This document shows positions 46,438-55,638 of a DNA stretch of 64,000 bases, piece after piece. Source of the DNA: Bacillota bacterium LX-D (lineage in GTDB: Bacteria > Bacillota > DUOV01 > Zhaonellaceae). A model generated the notes under the pieces. It ran no database searches and was not told the origin of the DNA. It saw nothing but the letters and a program-made list of their open reading frames with translations. Position 1 is the first letter of the stretch; every line of letters starts with the position of its first letter. Location: positions 62,001 through 126,000 of the forward strand of contig JAVLUO010000004.1 in assembly GCA_031628995.1 (NCBI GenBank). Reading direction: 5' to 3'. The position numbers were made by a program, and so were the translations under genes.

Positions 46438-47021
46438 CTGATATTGATAATTTGTTGGGCAGCCATTAATTCCTGAAGTGTATTTATATTTGTAAATAGC
46501 TTAAGCTCAGAGTCTAACTTTGTAAAAACTTCTTCAGGAATAGTTTTTACAGAAACATATTCATATAAACTTTTGACTTTAAGCAAGTTTTGGAGAAGGC
46601 ATTTTTCTATGGCTTTAATACAGTTTTTTGAATAAATTCCGTATAAAGGTTCAATATAACCATTAATTAAAGGTACAATTACATCATATCTTCCCTTGTG
46701 TTTGAGCATATATTTAATTGTTTCACCGCTAATAAAGGGCATATCACAAGGTAGAAAAAAATTATGAAAGGAGTCGGAGGTAACTAAGCCGGTATAGATG
46801 CCGGCAATAGGCCCCTTGTCTTTAACTAAATCACAGCATATATCGGTATTTAAATAACGATAAAGTTCTGGCTCGTTTGTAATAATGGTAATCTTATCTT
46901 TAAAGATAGGCCTTACCTTATCAACAATAATTTCAATAAAAGGCTTCCCGTCAAGCTTAACAAAAGACTTATTGCAGTTCATTCTAGAACTTTTGCCACC
47001 GGCTAAGATAATTCCTCGCAA
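46419..47021 (-). CDS. mobA: Molybdenum cofactor guanylyltransferase MobA
   Basis: A 200-residue nucleotidyltransferase that links GMP to molybdopterin, making the bis-MGD form used by formate dehydrogenase. GIILAGGKSSRMNCNKSFV is the GTP-binding signature; FFLPCDMPFISGE is the metal-binding block. It lies three bases behind fdhA and overlaps fdhD, consistent with one operon for enzyme and cofactor. Confidence 0.93.
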   Translation of the reverse strand: MRGIILAGGKSSRMNCNKSFVKLDGKPFIEIIVDKVRPIFKDKITIITNEPELYRYLNTDICCDLVKDKGPIAGIYTGLVTSDSFHNFFLPCDMPFISGETIKYMLKHKGRYDVIVPLINGYIEPLYGIYSKNCIKAIEKCLLQNLLKVKSLYEYVSVKTIPEEVFTKLDSELKLFTNINTLQELMAAQQIINIRCQKII

Positions 47022-47024
47022 AGT

Positions 47025-49733
47025 TTAGACTCCTTCCTTTTCAACCTTTGCTGCACAAACTTTAAATTCAGGTATAGCTGCAATTGGATCCAGTGCATTG
47101 TTCGTTAGTAGATTTGCTGCTTCTTCTTCATAGTGGAAGTACATAAAAATTGTATGGACTGGCACCTTATTTGTGACATAAGCAGTAGTAACTACTTCAC
47201 CGCGCCTAGTTGCTACTTTAACTTTGTCTCCAGAAACTATTCCTAACTCCGCTGCTTTAGCAGGATTGATTTCAACTCTGCCTTTGGGCAAATATTGATC
47301 AAGAGCTTTGGCGCGCCTTGTCATTGTACCTGTATGATAATGGAACAAGCTACGGCCTGTGGAAAGAAGTAATGGAAATTCTGCGTCTGGATTTTCAGCT
47401 GGAGGTTTCCATTCAATACCTTTAAATTCTCCCAATCCTCTAGCAAACTTATCCTTATGCAAATATTTTGTACCTGGGTGCTCTGAAGATGGACACGGCC
47501 AATGGAGACCACCTGTTTCTTCAATACGTTGGTAAGATATTCCCCCATAAGAAGGCGTTACCGAAGCAATTTCCCGAAAAATTTCTTCTGCACTTGTATA
47601 ATTCATAGGGTAGCCACAGTAATTTGCAATGTCTTTAATAATTTCCCAGTCCGGTTTAGAATTTCCAACTGGCTTAATAGCTTGGCGAACCCTTAAAACA
47701 CGACGCTCTGTGTTGGTAAAAGTACCATCTTTTTCGGCAAAGGATGCAGCTGGTAGGACTACATCCGCAAGTTTAGCAGTTGGTGTCATGAAAATATCTT
47801 GAACCACTAGAAATTCTAATGACTTTAAGGCATGTTCTACATGTTTGATATTGGGATCTGATATCATGGGGTTTTCACCTATGATATACATTCCCTTTAT
47901 TTTGCCATCAGTTACGGCATCAAAAGCATGTGTTGCTTTAACCCCAATTTTATCATTCAAATTTTTTACAGCCCAGGCTTTTTCGAATTTAGCTTTAATA
48001 TCGGGATTAGTAACTTTTTGGTAAGCCGTATAGACATCAGGTAAAGCACCCATATCACAAGCACCTTGAACATTGTTCTGTCCACGCAATGGGTTAACAC
48101 CTACATTTGGTTTACCTAGGTTACCAGTCAGCATTGCTAAGTTAGCAAAGGAACGAACATTATCAACTCCAACGGTATGTTGGGTAACTCCCATGGCGTA
48201 AGCGATAGAAGCAGTTTCCGCTTGGGCATAAGTGCGAGCTGCTTCGATTATGTCTTGTGGTGGAACACCTGTAATTTTAGAAACATATTCAGGGGTATAT
48301 TTGGGTAATATGGCTTCTAATTCGGCAAAGTTTTCTGTTCTGTTCTTTATAAATTCTTGGTCCGCTAGACCTTCTTTTAGAATAACATGCATTATTCCGT
48401 TCAATAAGGCAACGTCAGTACCTGATTTGTGGCGTAACCAAACATGAGCATAATCCACTAAGTCGATCCTTCTTGGATCAGCAACAATAAGCTTTGCTCC
48501 GTTGAATTTAACAGCTTTTTTAATTTGTAAACCAATAATGGGATGGGTTTCTGTAGTATTTGATCCCATGACAAAGATACATTTTGCACCAGCAAATTCG
48601 TTAATAGAGTTTGTCATTGCGCCACTGCCAAATGATGCGGCTAGACCAGCCACAGTAGCGCTGTGTCAGAGACGGGCGCAGTGGTCAACATTGTTTGTTT
48701 TAAAGACCGCCCGCGCTAATTTTTGCATTAAATAGTTTTCTTCATTAAGTGTTCTTGCTGAACTTAAAAACATTAGGGAATCGCCGCTTTGTTCTTCGGC
48801 AATACCTTTTAGCTTGGAAGCAACCAAACTTAATGCTTCTTCCCAAGTTGCTTTGCGGAATTCTCCGTTTTCCTTAATCAAAGGATCAGTCAATCGATCT
48901 TTGCTATTGATAAAATCGAAGCCAAAACGGCCCTTAACACAAAGTGCCCCATATTCATTGGGCGATTTGCCTGATTTATCTGGTGTAATTCGCACAACTT
49001 GGTCTTTAATAACATTAAGCTCTAAGCCGCAACCACAACCACAATAAGTACAAGTAGTTTTAACTTTCTTTTCAATTTCCCAAGTTCGGAATTTTCCTTC
49101 GTTAACTTTGTAAGTCAGAGCACCTGTTGGACAAATGGCAATACAGTTGCCGCAAAAGACACAAGGGGAATTTTCGTCTTGCAGATTAATATTATAAGGC
49201 GTGCTTGGATGGGCATTAAAGCCACGTTCGACAAAATCATAAGTATTATTAATTTGAATTTCCTGACAGACACGAATACATTTGCCGCAATTAATACATT
49301 TTTCATAATCCCGCAGGAAAAAAGGATTATCGTCTATCAATGGTATGGAACGCTTTTTACCTTCAAAACGAGATTTAGAAACACCATATCGGTAAGCATA
49401 TTCCTGTAATTTGCATTCACCTGCTTTTTCGCAAGTTAAGCAATCTTGTTTATGATTAGCCAAAAGTAATTCTAAATTAATGCGGCGAGATTTAAGAACT
49501 TTTTCACTTTCTGTATAAACAACCATTCCTTCGGTAACAGGTGCCACACAGGAAGCAGCTAAAAGACGGCTGCCTTCAACCTCTACTACACAAATTCGGC
49601 AGGCCCCGGCTTTACAAAGTGCTGGGTCATAGCAAAAAGTTGGAATCTCAATGCCTATACTCTGGGCAGCTTCAAGGATAGTAATACCTGCTTCAACGAA
49701 AACTTTTTTTCCATCTATTGTTAGATTGATCAA
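47025..49733 (-). CDS. fdhA: Selenocysteine-containing formate dehydrogenase catalytic subunit
   Basis: 902 residues including Sec356, encoded by TGA at 48668-48666; simple ORF calling splits it into 355- and 542-residue parts. It oxidises formate at a Mo/W-bis-MGD centre. Domains in order: [2Fe-2S] (CYDPALCKAGACRIC), NuoG-like cluster (CLTCEKAGECKLQ), two [4Fe-4S] (CINCGKCIRVC; CVFCGNCIAIC), the molybdopterin-domain cluster (CTYCGCGCG), then DHCARLUHSATVAGL, where E. coli FdhF has the corresponding CARVUHGPS. NADPRR and QTEWWNP-type cofactor contacts follow. A SECIS-like hairpin lies 14 bases past the TGA. The NuoG-like N-terminus fits docking with the NuoE/NuoF-like subunits next door. Confidence 0.95.
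48639..48668 (-). promoter_or_regulatory. SECIS element with Sec codon
   Basis: On the minus strand, TGA is followed after 14 bases by GGCT-GGTCT-AGCC. Loop GGTCT is the SelB contact in the E. coli fdhF SECIS (GCAGGTCTGC). A CACAG/CTGTG pair lies between the two. Confidence 0.82.
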
Positions 49734-49761
49734 TTATTTTTCACCCCTTTTGCATAAATAT

Positions 49762-51021
49762 TTAAACTATGTACTCAAGATACTTGTCCCTAAAATGTTG
49801 TAAGGATGTAAGGACTGGTGTTGGAGCAGCCTGACCTAAACCGCAGAGGGCACTAATTTGCATCATTTCACCTAAATCTTTTAAGTTAGATAAATCTTGA
49901 ATGCTGCCATGTCCTGAGCCGATTCGCTGCATTATTTCGTTAAGCCGTGCAGTACCCTCCCGGCAGGGAGTGCACTTGCCACAGGATTCATGCTCAAAAA
50001 AGTGGGTTGTTGTACACATGTATTTTATAAAATCCTGTTGATCGTCTATTACTAAGACTACGCCGGAACCAAGACCTTGTCCGACGGCTGCCAAAGATTC
50101 AAAATCCATTGGTGTATCTAATAATGATGGTGGCATAATACCACTAGCAGCTCCTCCTAAATGAATCATTTGGATATCACGACCAGCTAAAGTACCGCCC
50201 CCGTATTTCTCGATTAATTCTCTCACAGTAACACCCATGGGTAATTCTAATGCTCCAGTATTTCTTAAGTTGCCGCAGAGAATGAATATTTTAGTCCCCG
50301 GTGATTTTTCTGGTCCAATTGCTTTAAACCAGTCGCTGCCTTTCTCAATTATTACAGGAATATTAGCCAGTGTTTCAACGTTATTTACTACAGTTGGTTT
50401 ACCAAATAAGCCTATTCCACCTGGAAAAGGAGGCTTATAACGTGGCATGCCGCGGTGCCCTTCAATAGATTCTATTAATGCAGTTTCTTCACCACAGACG
50501 TAAGCACCTGCTCCTGCTCGAACTTCTAAATTGAAGGAAAAACCAGTGCCATAAAGATCTTCCCCTAAATAACCATGTAGTTTAGCTTGGTTTATGGCGT
50601 TGTTTAATGTCTCAATTGAAGAGGTATACTCTCCTCGACAATAAATATATCCTTTGGTTGCGCCAATGGCGTAACCGGCTATAATCATTCCTTCAATTAG
50701 ACTATGAGGATCTCCAGTCATAATTAAGCGATCTTTAGCAGTGCCAGGCTCCCCTTCGTCAGCATTACAAACAATATATTTTTGATCGGCATCTTTTTTA
50801 GTAAAACTCCATTTTAACCCGGTGGGAAATCCAGCGCCGCCTCGCCCCCGAAGATTAGATTTTTTAACTTCTTCAATTACAGTTTCTGGTGTCATTTCAG
50901 TAAGAGCTTTTTTTATGGATTCATATCCGCCCCGGGCCACATAATCTTCAATTTTGTTTGGATCTATTTTTCCATAGTTTCTTAGAACGATTTTTAAACC
51001 GTCCGTTTCGATATAGTTCAA
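49762..51021 (-). CDS. NAD-binding NuoF-like subunit of the formate dehydrogenase
   Basis: A 419-residue FMN/NAD(H) subunit related to NuoF and HydB. NLRGRGGAGFPTGLKW is the NADH site, IVCNADEGEPGTAKDR the FMN site, and ESCGKCTPCREGT plus a later CGLG provide the [4Fe-4S] ligands. It lacks the N-terminal thioredoxin-like and C-terminal ferredoxin extensions seen in HydB-type bifurcating subunits, so simple NAD(P)-linked formate oxidation is more likely than bifurcation, though this is not decisive. Confidence 0.93.
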   Translation of the reverse strand: MNYIETDGLKIVLRNYGKIDPNKIEDYVARGGYESIKKALTEMTPETVIEEVKKSNLRGRGGAGFPTGLKWSFTKKDADQKYIVCNADEGEPGTAKDRLIMTGDPHSLIEGMIIAGYAIGATKGYIYCRGEYTSSIETLNNAINQAKLHGYLGEDLYGTGFSFNLEVRAGAGAYVCGEETALIESIEGHRGMPRYKPPFPGGIGLFGKPTVVNNVETLANIPVIIEKGSDWFKAIGPEKSPGTKIFILCGNLRNTGALELPMGVTVRELIEKYGGGTLAGRDIQMIHLGGAASGIMPPSLLDTPMDFESLAAVGQGLGSGVVLVIDDQQDFIKYMCTTTHFFEHESCGKCTPCREGTARLNEIMQRIGSGHGSIQDLSNLKDLGEMMQISALCGLGQAAPTPVLTSLQHFRDKYLEYIV

Positions 51022-51045
51022 TGAATAATCCTCCTTTTAGTACAA

Positions 51046-51510
51046 TTAAAAGTTAGCTAGTATTTTTCTAACTTTTAAAGGAGTTAAATTAACGTAAGTC
51101 TGGTCGTTGATCATTATAGCTGGTGTTTCTGCACAAACACCTAAACAAGCGCATTTTTCTAAATAAAATTTCTTGTCAGGAGTGGCTTGGTTTATGTCGA
51201 TACCTAGTTCGTTTTTAATGGTTTCCAGTATTTCTTGGTAACCACTGACGTGGCATGGTCCACTTTCGCAGACCCGGATAATGTTTTGAGCCTTTTCTGT
51301 AGTAGAAAACAAAGAATAAAAGGTGGCTGTACCGTAGACTGAACTTAATGGTATTTTTAATTCAACTGCAACAGTTTCTAGGACTTTTTTTGGTAGATAC
51401 CCTAGTTCTTTTTGTATTGCATGTAAAAGAGGTATCAAAGCTCCTTCTTGTTTTTTAAATTCCCTGATAATAGCTAAAATTTTTTTAGAAGGCTGATCGC
51501 ACTTACACAT
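51046..51510 (-). CDS. NuoE-like [2Fe-2S] subunit of the formate dehydrogenase
   Basis: A 154-residue thioredoxin-like [2Fe-2S] protein, first gene of the fdhA operon. Ligands are C in RVCESGPCHVSG (C-x4-C) and in EKCACLGVCAETP (C-x3-C). It carries electrons between the NuoF-like subunit and FdhA. Transcription presumably starts in the A/T-rich 300 bp upstream (51511-51808), where no single promoter stood out. Confidence 0.92.
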   Translation of the reverse strand: MCKCDQPSKKILAIIREFKKQEGALIPLLHAIQKELGYLPKKVLETVAVELKIPLSSVYGTATFYSLFSTTEKAQNIIRVCESGPCHVSGYQEILETIKNELGIDINQATPDKKFYLEKCACLGVCAETPAIMINDQTYVNLTPLKVRKILANF

Positions 51511-51808
51511 TTCCTCACCCCGAATTGAATTAAGATCAAACTTTTAGATTTACATTGATTATTCCGACTTTTCTGACATTTATAATTCTATATAAATTTC
51601 CTCTATTTTTTTAGACTTAATTTAAACTTAATTTAATATTATAGAAAAACTAAGTGTTTAACAACTTCAAACGGTTTTTATAGAGCAAAATCGCAATAAT
51701 TAATAATATTTTACCTGCAGCAGTTCATGAAAAATTATATAACATAAACATTTGGAATTTGGAGATAATATGCTTATCTCAAATACATTTAAATAAGGAG
51801 TGTAAATT

Positions 51809-51976
51809 TTGACTGTAGAAGATTTAATTAATAAGTTGCAAGGTTTTGATCAAAATCTTGAAGTTGGTATTTCTAAGTTAGGTTATACTCCTGTAACTGC
51901 TGTAAAAATGAGCGTTGAAAACTTATACGAGAATGGGGAATATGTAGGTGATCAAGAGGTAATTAGAATCTATTAA
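51809..51976 (+). CDS. Small protein, 55 residues, unknown function
   Basis: Reads MTVEDLINKLQGFDQNLEVG ... VGDQEVIRIY, starting at TTG eight bases behind AAGGAG. The layout (a short helix, then a beta-strand pair and an acidic tail) resembles small phage or housekeeping proteins beginning MTVEELIxxL, which have no assigned role. It stands alone, between fdh and tup loci. Confidence 0.6.
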   Translation: MTVEDLINKLQGFDQNLEVGISKLGYTPVTAVKMSVENLYENGEYVGDQEVIRIY

Positions 51977-52091
51977 ATTTCTTACGGAGTCGGGGGAAAT
52001 CTCGGCTTTTATTTATTTGTTAACAAATTTAATTGTGTATGCTTTTTTTTAAAGGAATTTATCAGAAAATAAAGAATAAACTTATTATATT

Positions 52092-52170
52092 ATCTCCGAG
52101 CCTATTTTCCTAAAGGACCCTATGGAGTCTAGGCCGCTAGGGTAAGATGGGAAACTGTCTTGCCTTCCAT
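52092..52170 (+). promoter_or_regulatory. Moco/Tuco-type riboswitch 1, upstream of tupA
   Basis: CTCCGAGCC at the 5' side, AGGACCCTATGG-type variable arm, GGCCG, then GGGAAACTG and TGCCTTCC at the 3' side match the Moco-family aptamer pattern. The terminator at 52175-52203 follows. It should tie tungstate uptake to cofactor level. Confidence 0.75.
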
Positions 52171-52174
52171 TTTG

Positions 52175-52203
52175 AAAAGGAGAATGTAGTTCAATTCTCT
52201 TTT
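52175..52203 (+). terminator. Expression-platform terminator of riboswitch 1
   Basis: AAAAGGAGAAT pairs with ATTCTCTTTT, followed by CATTT. The tupA ribosome binding site lies 20 bases downstream. Confidence 0.7.
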
Positions 52204-52231
52204 CATTTAATTTTTATGAAAGGAGCTTTTT

Positions 52232-53086
52232 ATGAGAAAAATTATCTTTATTTTAATTACCTTAGGTATGTTGTTGTTTGTAGGCTGTGGTCAGCAAACA
52301 GGGCAGGCTAATAAGGAAAATAATCAGGGAATGCCGGAAAAAAATATGATCTTAGCTACTACTACTAGCACCGAGGATTCGGGACTCCTTGACTATATCT
52401 TGCCAGACTTTGAAAAGAAAACAGGCATTAAAGTAAAAGTAGTTGCTAAAGGGACAGGAGAAGCTTTAGAAATGGGTAAAAGGGGAGACGCTGATTGTCT
52501 TCTAGTTCATGCAAAAGAAAAAGAACTACAATTTATCAAAGATGGTTATGGTCTCAATAGACACGATGTTATGTACAATGATTTTATAATAGTAGGTCCC
52601 GCCGAAGACCCGGCAGCTATTGGACAAAAGGCACCAAACGATGCAGTAGCAGCCTTCAGCTTAATTGCCAATAGTAAAGAAGCTTTTATTTCTAGAGGAG
52701 ACGAATCGGGAACTCATACCAAAGAAAAGAGCATTTGGGAAAAAGCACAAATTAACCCTAGCGGTGCTTGGTATATATCTGCTGGGAAAGGTATGGGAGC
52801 AGTGCTCCAAATGGCTGATGAGAAGAGAGCCTATACTTTGACCGACAGGGGAACTTATCTTTCCATGAAAGATAAACTAGATTTAGCTATTTTAACTGAA
52901 AAAAATAAAGACTTATATAATCAATATGGGGTTATTATGCCGACTCCTAAAGACAAAAAAATCAAGGAAGCAGAGGCACAGGCATTTATCGATTGGATTT
53001 TATCTCCCGAAGTACAAGAGCTTATAGGTAAATACGGAGTCGACAAATTTGGGCAGCCCTTATTTATTCCTAATGCTAGCAAATAA
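52232..53086 (+). CDS. tupA: Tungstate ABC transporter substrate-binding lipoprotein TupA
   Basis: 284 residues. Lipobox LLFVGC with Cys19 or so, then the family-defining ATTTSTEDSGLLDYILPDF loop that holds the oxyanion; AKGTGEALEMGKRGDADCLL, SRGDESGTHTKEKS and MPTPKDKKIKEAEAQAFIDW follow. TupA proteins prefer tungstate to molybdate with very high affinity. It is separated from tupB by a decayed gene and an intron relic. Confidence 0.95.
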   Translation: MRKIIFILITLGMLLFVGCGQQTGQANKENNQGMPEKNMILATTTSTEDSGLLDYILPDFEKKTGIKVKVVAKGTGEALEMGKRGDADCLLVHAKEKELQFIKDGYGLNRHDVMYNDFIIVGPAEDPAAIGQKAPNDAVAAFSLIANSKEAFISRGDESGTHTKEKSIWEKAQINPSGAWYISAGKGMGAVLQMADEKRAYTLTDRGTYLSMKDKLDLAILTEKNKDLYNQYGVIMPTPKDKKIKEAEAQAFIDWILSPEVQELIGKYGVDKFGQPLFIPNASK

Positions 53087-53198
53087 CAATATGGATCCAT
53101 TAATCGTAAATACAGAATTTTATAATTAATTACGAAAAATTTCCGGAGATAATTAAAAAGGAATTTCTTAAACAATTAGAAATATCGTATAAGATTTA

Positions 53199-53275
53199 AC
53201 TCCGAGCCTGAAAGCCCTTGGGGTTTAAAAGGATGATAGGATGTATAAAGTAATTTTTATGCTTGCCAATTGCAA
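53199..53275 (+). promoter_or_regulatory. Degraded Moco/Tuco-type riboswitch 2
   Basis: ACTCCGAGCC and GCCCTTGGGG match the 5' half of the aptamer, but the GGGAAAC and CCTTCC parts are missing or altered (only TGCTTGCC remains). It probably no longer binds the cofactor. Confidence 0.55.
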
Positions 53276-53336
53276 AGGAGTTCATTATAGGGGAAGTTTA
53301 CCTATAATGAACTCCTTTGTTTTTTTGTTTTTTAAA
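53274..53336 (+). terminator. Strong terminator behind riboswitch 2
   Basis: AAAGGAGTTCATTATAGG pairs perfectly with CCTATAATGAACTCCTTT, followed by a long T-run. With the aptamer damaged it would shut off the downstream pseudogene constitutively. Confidence 0.9.
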
Positions 53337-53390
53337 CTAAATTAATAACAAGGGAGGGGAAACCGGTACCTATGGGGTGACCAGGAGAAA

Positions 53391-54126
53391 ATGAGTAAAA
53401 TACTAATGATTTCTCCAGAAAAATGTATCAGCTGCAAAACTTGTGAAATTCCAATTATGTGCATGCACTGCGAAGAACCTGTGCTCCCAATCCAGTTCTT
53501 ACTACCTTAAAACACTTTAGAGCAGAATATAAGCAGCATATTAAATCTAAAAGGTGTCCAGCAGGGGTTTGCAAAGTTCAGACCAATATAGTGGAAATTA
53601 GAAAAATCAGAAAAACTTTAGTGTTACTCCTAATTGCCGGTTCTCCTCATAATAAATACTTGCAACAACTAGCAAAAGAATATAACATAGTAGCAGAAGA
53701 TCTAGCCAGGTTTGGGTCTGTACAAGGTAACGATTGTGTTTTATGCGGCCTTTGTGTTAAGGATTGTGAAGAGCTGGGAACAAGTGCTATAGCTACTGTA
53801 AATCGGGGTATAACTAAGAGAGTTTCCACTCCGTACGATGAACCAGCTGCCGATTGTATCGGCTGTGGTGCCTGTGCTTTTGTCGTCCTGTTGATGCTAT
53901 TAAAATACAAGATCTTAATGAGCAAAGAACTATTTGGAATAAAACCTTTAAGTTGGTTTCTTGTACAAAGTGCGGTGAGTACTTTACAACTGAAGAGCAA
54001 TTGGAATATACCACTAAAAAACTTGCACTCACTCAAAAAAGTGAAATCACTTTATGTGAGCGCTGTAAGAGAAAAGAATTAGCTGACAAGTTTAAAGAAT
54101 TTTTTGGTGAAACAAAGGTTATCTAA
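53391..54126 (+). pseudogene. Scrambled iron-sulfur subunit gene of a Mo/W enzyme
   Basis: Three relic pieces in series. 53391-53510: [19 protein letters not shown] fused by deletion to [10 protein letters not shown], the start and middle of a HycB/AOR-type ferredoxin. 53478-53570: [15 protein letters not shown]...KRCPAGVCK, the C-terminus of a NuoF-like subunit, one frame off. 53570-54126: a two-cluster ferredoxin domain ([19 protein letters not shown]), where one base is missing near 53885, so VCPVDAIK is split. A C-terminal CxxC pair (SCTKCGE, CERCKRK) ends it. It sits behind a riboswitch, so the ancestor was probably part of a tungsten enzyme operon. Confidence 0.75.
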
Positions 54127-54138
54127 ACTCATATTTTA

Positions 54139-54219
54139 TTCTCCGAGCAAATGCTCCTAAGGGGGACTATGGAGCATTTGCCGTTAGGGTAGGAAGGGAA
54201 ACCAACCTGCCTTCCATTT
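54139..54219 (+). promoter_or_regulatory. Moco/Tuco-type riboswitch 3, upstream of tupBC
   Basis: CTCCGAGC, then the CAAATGCTCC/GGAGCATTTG arm, GCCG, GGGAAACC and CTGCCTTCC: a complete pattern, closely similar to copy 1. Its terminator lies at 54223-54260. Confidence 0.75.
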
Positions 54220-54222
54220 TTG

Positions 54223-54260
54223 AAAAGGAGAATGTATTACTAAGTATTTATTCTCCTTTC
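54223..54260 (+). terminator. Expression-platform terminator of riboswitch 3
   Basis: AAAGGAGAAT pairs with ATTCTCCTTT around GTATTACTAAGTATTT. The T-run is short. Intron relic B begins 24 bases later. Confidence 0.7.
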
Positions 54261-54283
54261 ATGTATATGGAAGGGGCTTTTTA

Positions 54284-54949
54284 ATTTGCCCGGCATGTTT
54301 GCTGAGCCGATGGGCTGAAAGAAGCCCTATCGCCTAACCGGCAGGAAGATAACTCGTAAGCAAGGGCGTTACTGGTAACTGTGGGGTCTGAAGGAAGCCG
54401 AAGGGGGAACTTGGAACATAGCGCAAGCAAACCAAGATTGGTTAGTCAGGCGGGTAACCTGATTAGTTAGGACGGATGCGTTCAAGTTCAGGTAAGCAAA
54501 CTTAATCGGGGAAGCCCGGCACTATCCTAGAGAATAGGTAGGCTCAAGAAAAACCGGATGGAGGGATGAGACCCCTCGGTATTCCTACCGTAAGAGACCG
54601 GATAGTCCAATGTGAGAGTTGCAAATTGCAAAACACTTTTCCGGGAACTCATAGGATGGATAAGACGAAGGCTCAGAATGAAGCAGAGGCGAGAGTATAA
54701 AGGTCAGTTTGAGAAAATATCTATGACAACCCGGCGTAATTCCGCAAGCCCATTGAAAAGTATGGCCTTACCAAACAGTTGGTTTAAGGAAATAGGGTTA
54801 ATTGATTTGGAAACATACAATGTCGGCGTTTTGTCTCCCTTCTGCGAGAAGTGACTGAGGTTTATCAGGAGCCGTATACGAGGCTCGTACGTACGGTTCT
54901 GTGAGAAGGATAAAGCCCAAGCAAATTACTTCGGCTTTACCTTACTCGA
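54284..54949 (+). mobile_element. Group II intron relic B with maturase C-terminal remnant
   Basis: Starts ATTTGCCCGGCATG and ends with domain V (GAGCCGTATACGAGGCTC ... GTACGGTTCTGTGAG) and a domain VI-like hairpin close to CTTACTCGAT. Frame 54612-54854 codes for the end of a reverse transcriptase/maturase (ELIGWIRRRLRMKQRREY; MALPNSWFKEIGLIDLETYN). The RT domain is gone. The relic separates riboswitch 3 from tupB. Relic A at 26536 is the same intron with an internal deletion. Confidence 0.82.
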
Positions 54950-54978
54950 TTTTTCAATCTGGCCAAAAGGTGATTTTA

Positions 54979-55638
54979 TTGGATATTGCTATTAATATTA
55001 ATTTTGCAGAAATGAGTCAGATCATTTTCCTATCTTTATATGTTTCTGTTGTTTCAACTTTAATTGCTTCTATTTTGGGCATACTTTTGGGTATACCTTT
55101 TGCTATGAAGAACACTCCAGTGAAGCAGTTAGTTATTAAAATAACAAATTCGCTAATGAGTACACCTCCAGTACTCATTGGACTGGTGGTGTATTTGGTA
55201 CTCTCACGCCGGGGTCCTTTGGGAGCATTGGAACTGTTGTTTACCCCTGAAGCTATGATTATTGCACAGACTCTTTTAATTTTTCCACTTATATTTGGGC
55301 TGGTTATATCGTCAGTTGACAAAAATATCCTAAAAATTAGGAAAACTTGTTTGGCTTTAAACGCGAATGAGTCGGATATTCTAAAAATAGTGCTTAGAGA
55401 AAATAAGCTTCAACTAATAACGGCAGTGACAGTTGGTTTTGGAAGGGCGATTTCCGAAGTAGGTGCAGCTATGCTAGTAGGAGGTAATATTAAAGGGTTT
55501 ACTAGAATAATGACTACTTATATAGCTTTAGAGACCGGAAAAGGGGAGTTTCAAAACGCCATATTTATAGGTATCGTTTTACTTATAATCTCTTTTGCCG
55601 TTAATTCTTTTTTACATTTACTAAAGAGGTGTGAATGA
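54979..55638 (+). CDS. tupB: Tungstate ABC transporter permease TupB
   Basis: 219 residues with about five membrane segments. The coupling loop is visible as VGFGRAISEVGAAMLVGGNI, typical of TupB/ModB-type permeases; MSTPPVLIGLVVYLVLSRRG is also family-typical. TTG at 54979 follows AAAAGGTGA. The frame is open upstream into the intron relic, but that part is not gene sequence. tupC starts directly after the stop. Confidence 0.92.
   Translation: MDIAININFAEMSQIIFLSLYVSVVSTLIASILGILLGIPFAMKNTPVKQLVIKITNSLMSTPPVLIGLVVYLVLSRRGPLGALELLFTPEAMIIAQTLLIFPLIFGLVISSVDKNILKIRKTCLALNANESDILKIVLRENKLQLITAVTVGFGRAISEVGAAMLVGGNIKGFTRIMTTYIALETGKGEFQNAIFIGIVLLIISFAVNSFLHLLKRCE

Noticed and set aside
48666-48668. 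fdhA as a nonsense pseudogene
   Set aside because: The stop is TGA at the exact Sec position, the frame continues on both sides and a SECIS-like hairpin follows.
54612-54854. Independent gene of 80 codons
   Set aside because: Its sequence is the end of a group II intron maturase inside relic B, so it is a remnant and not a separate gene.
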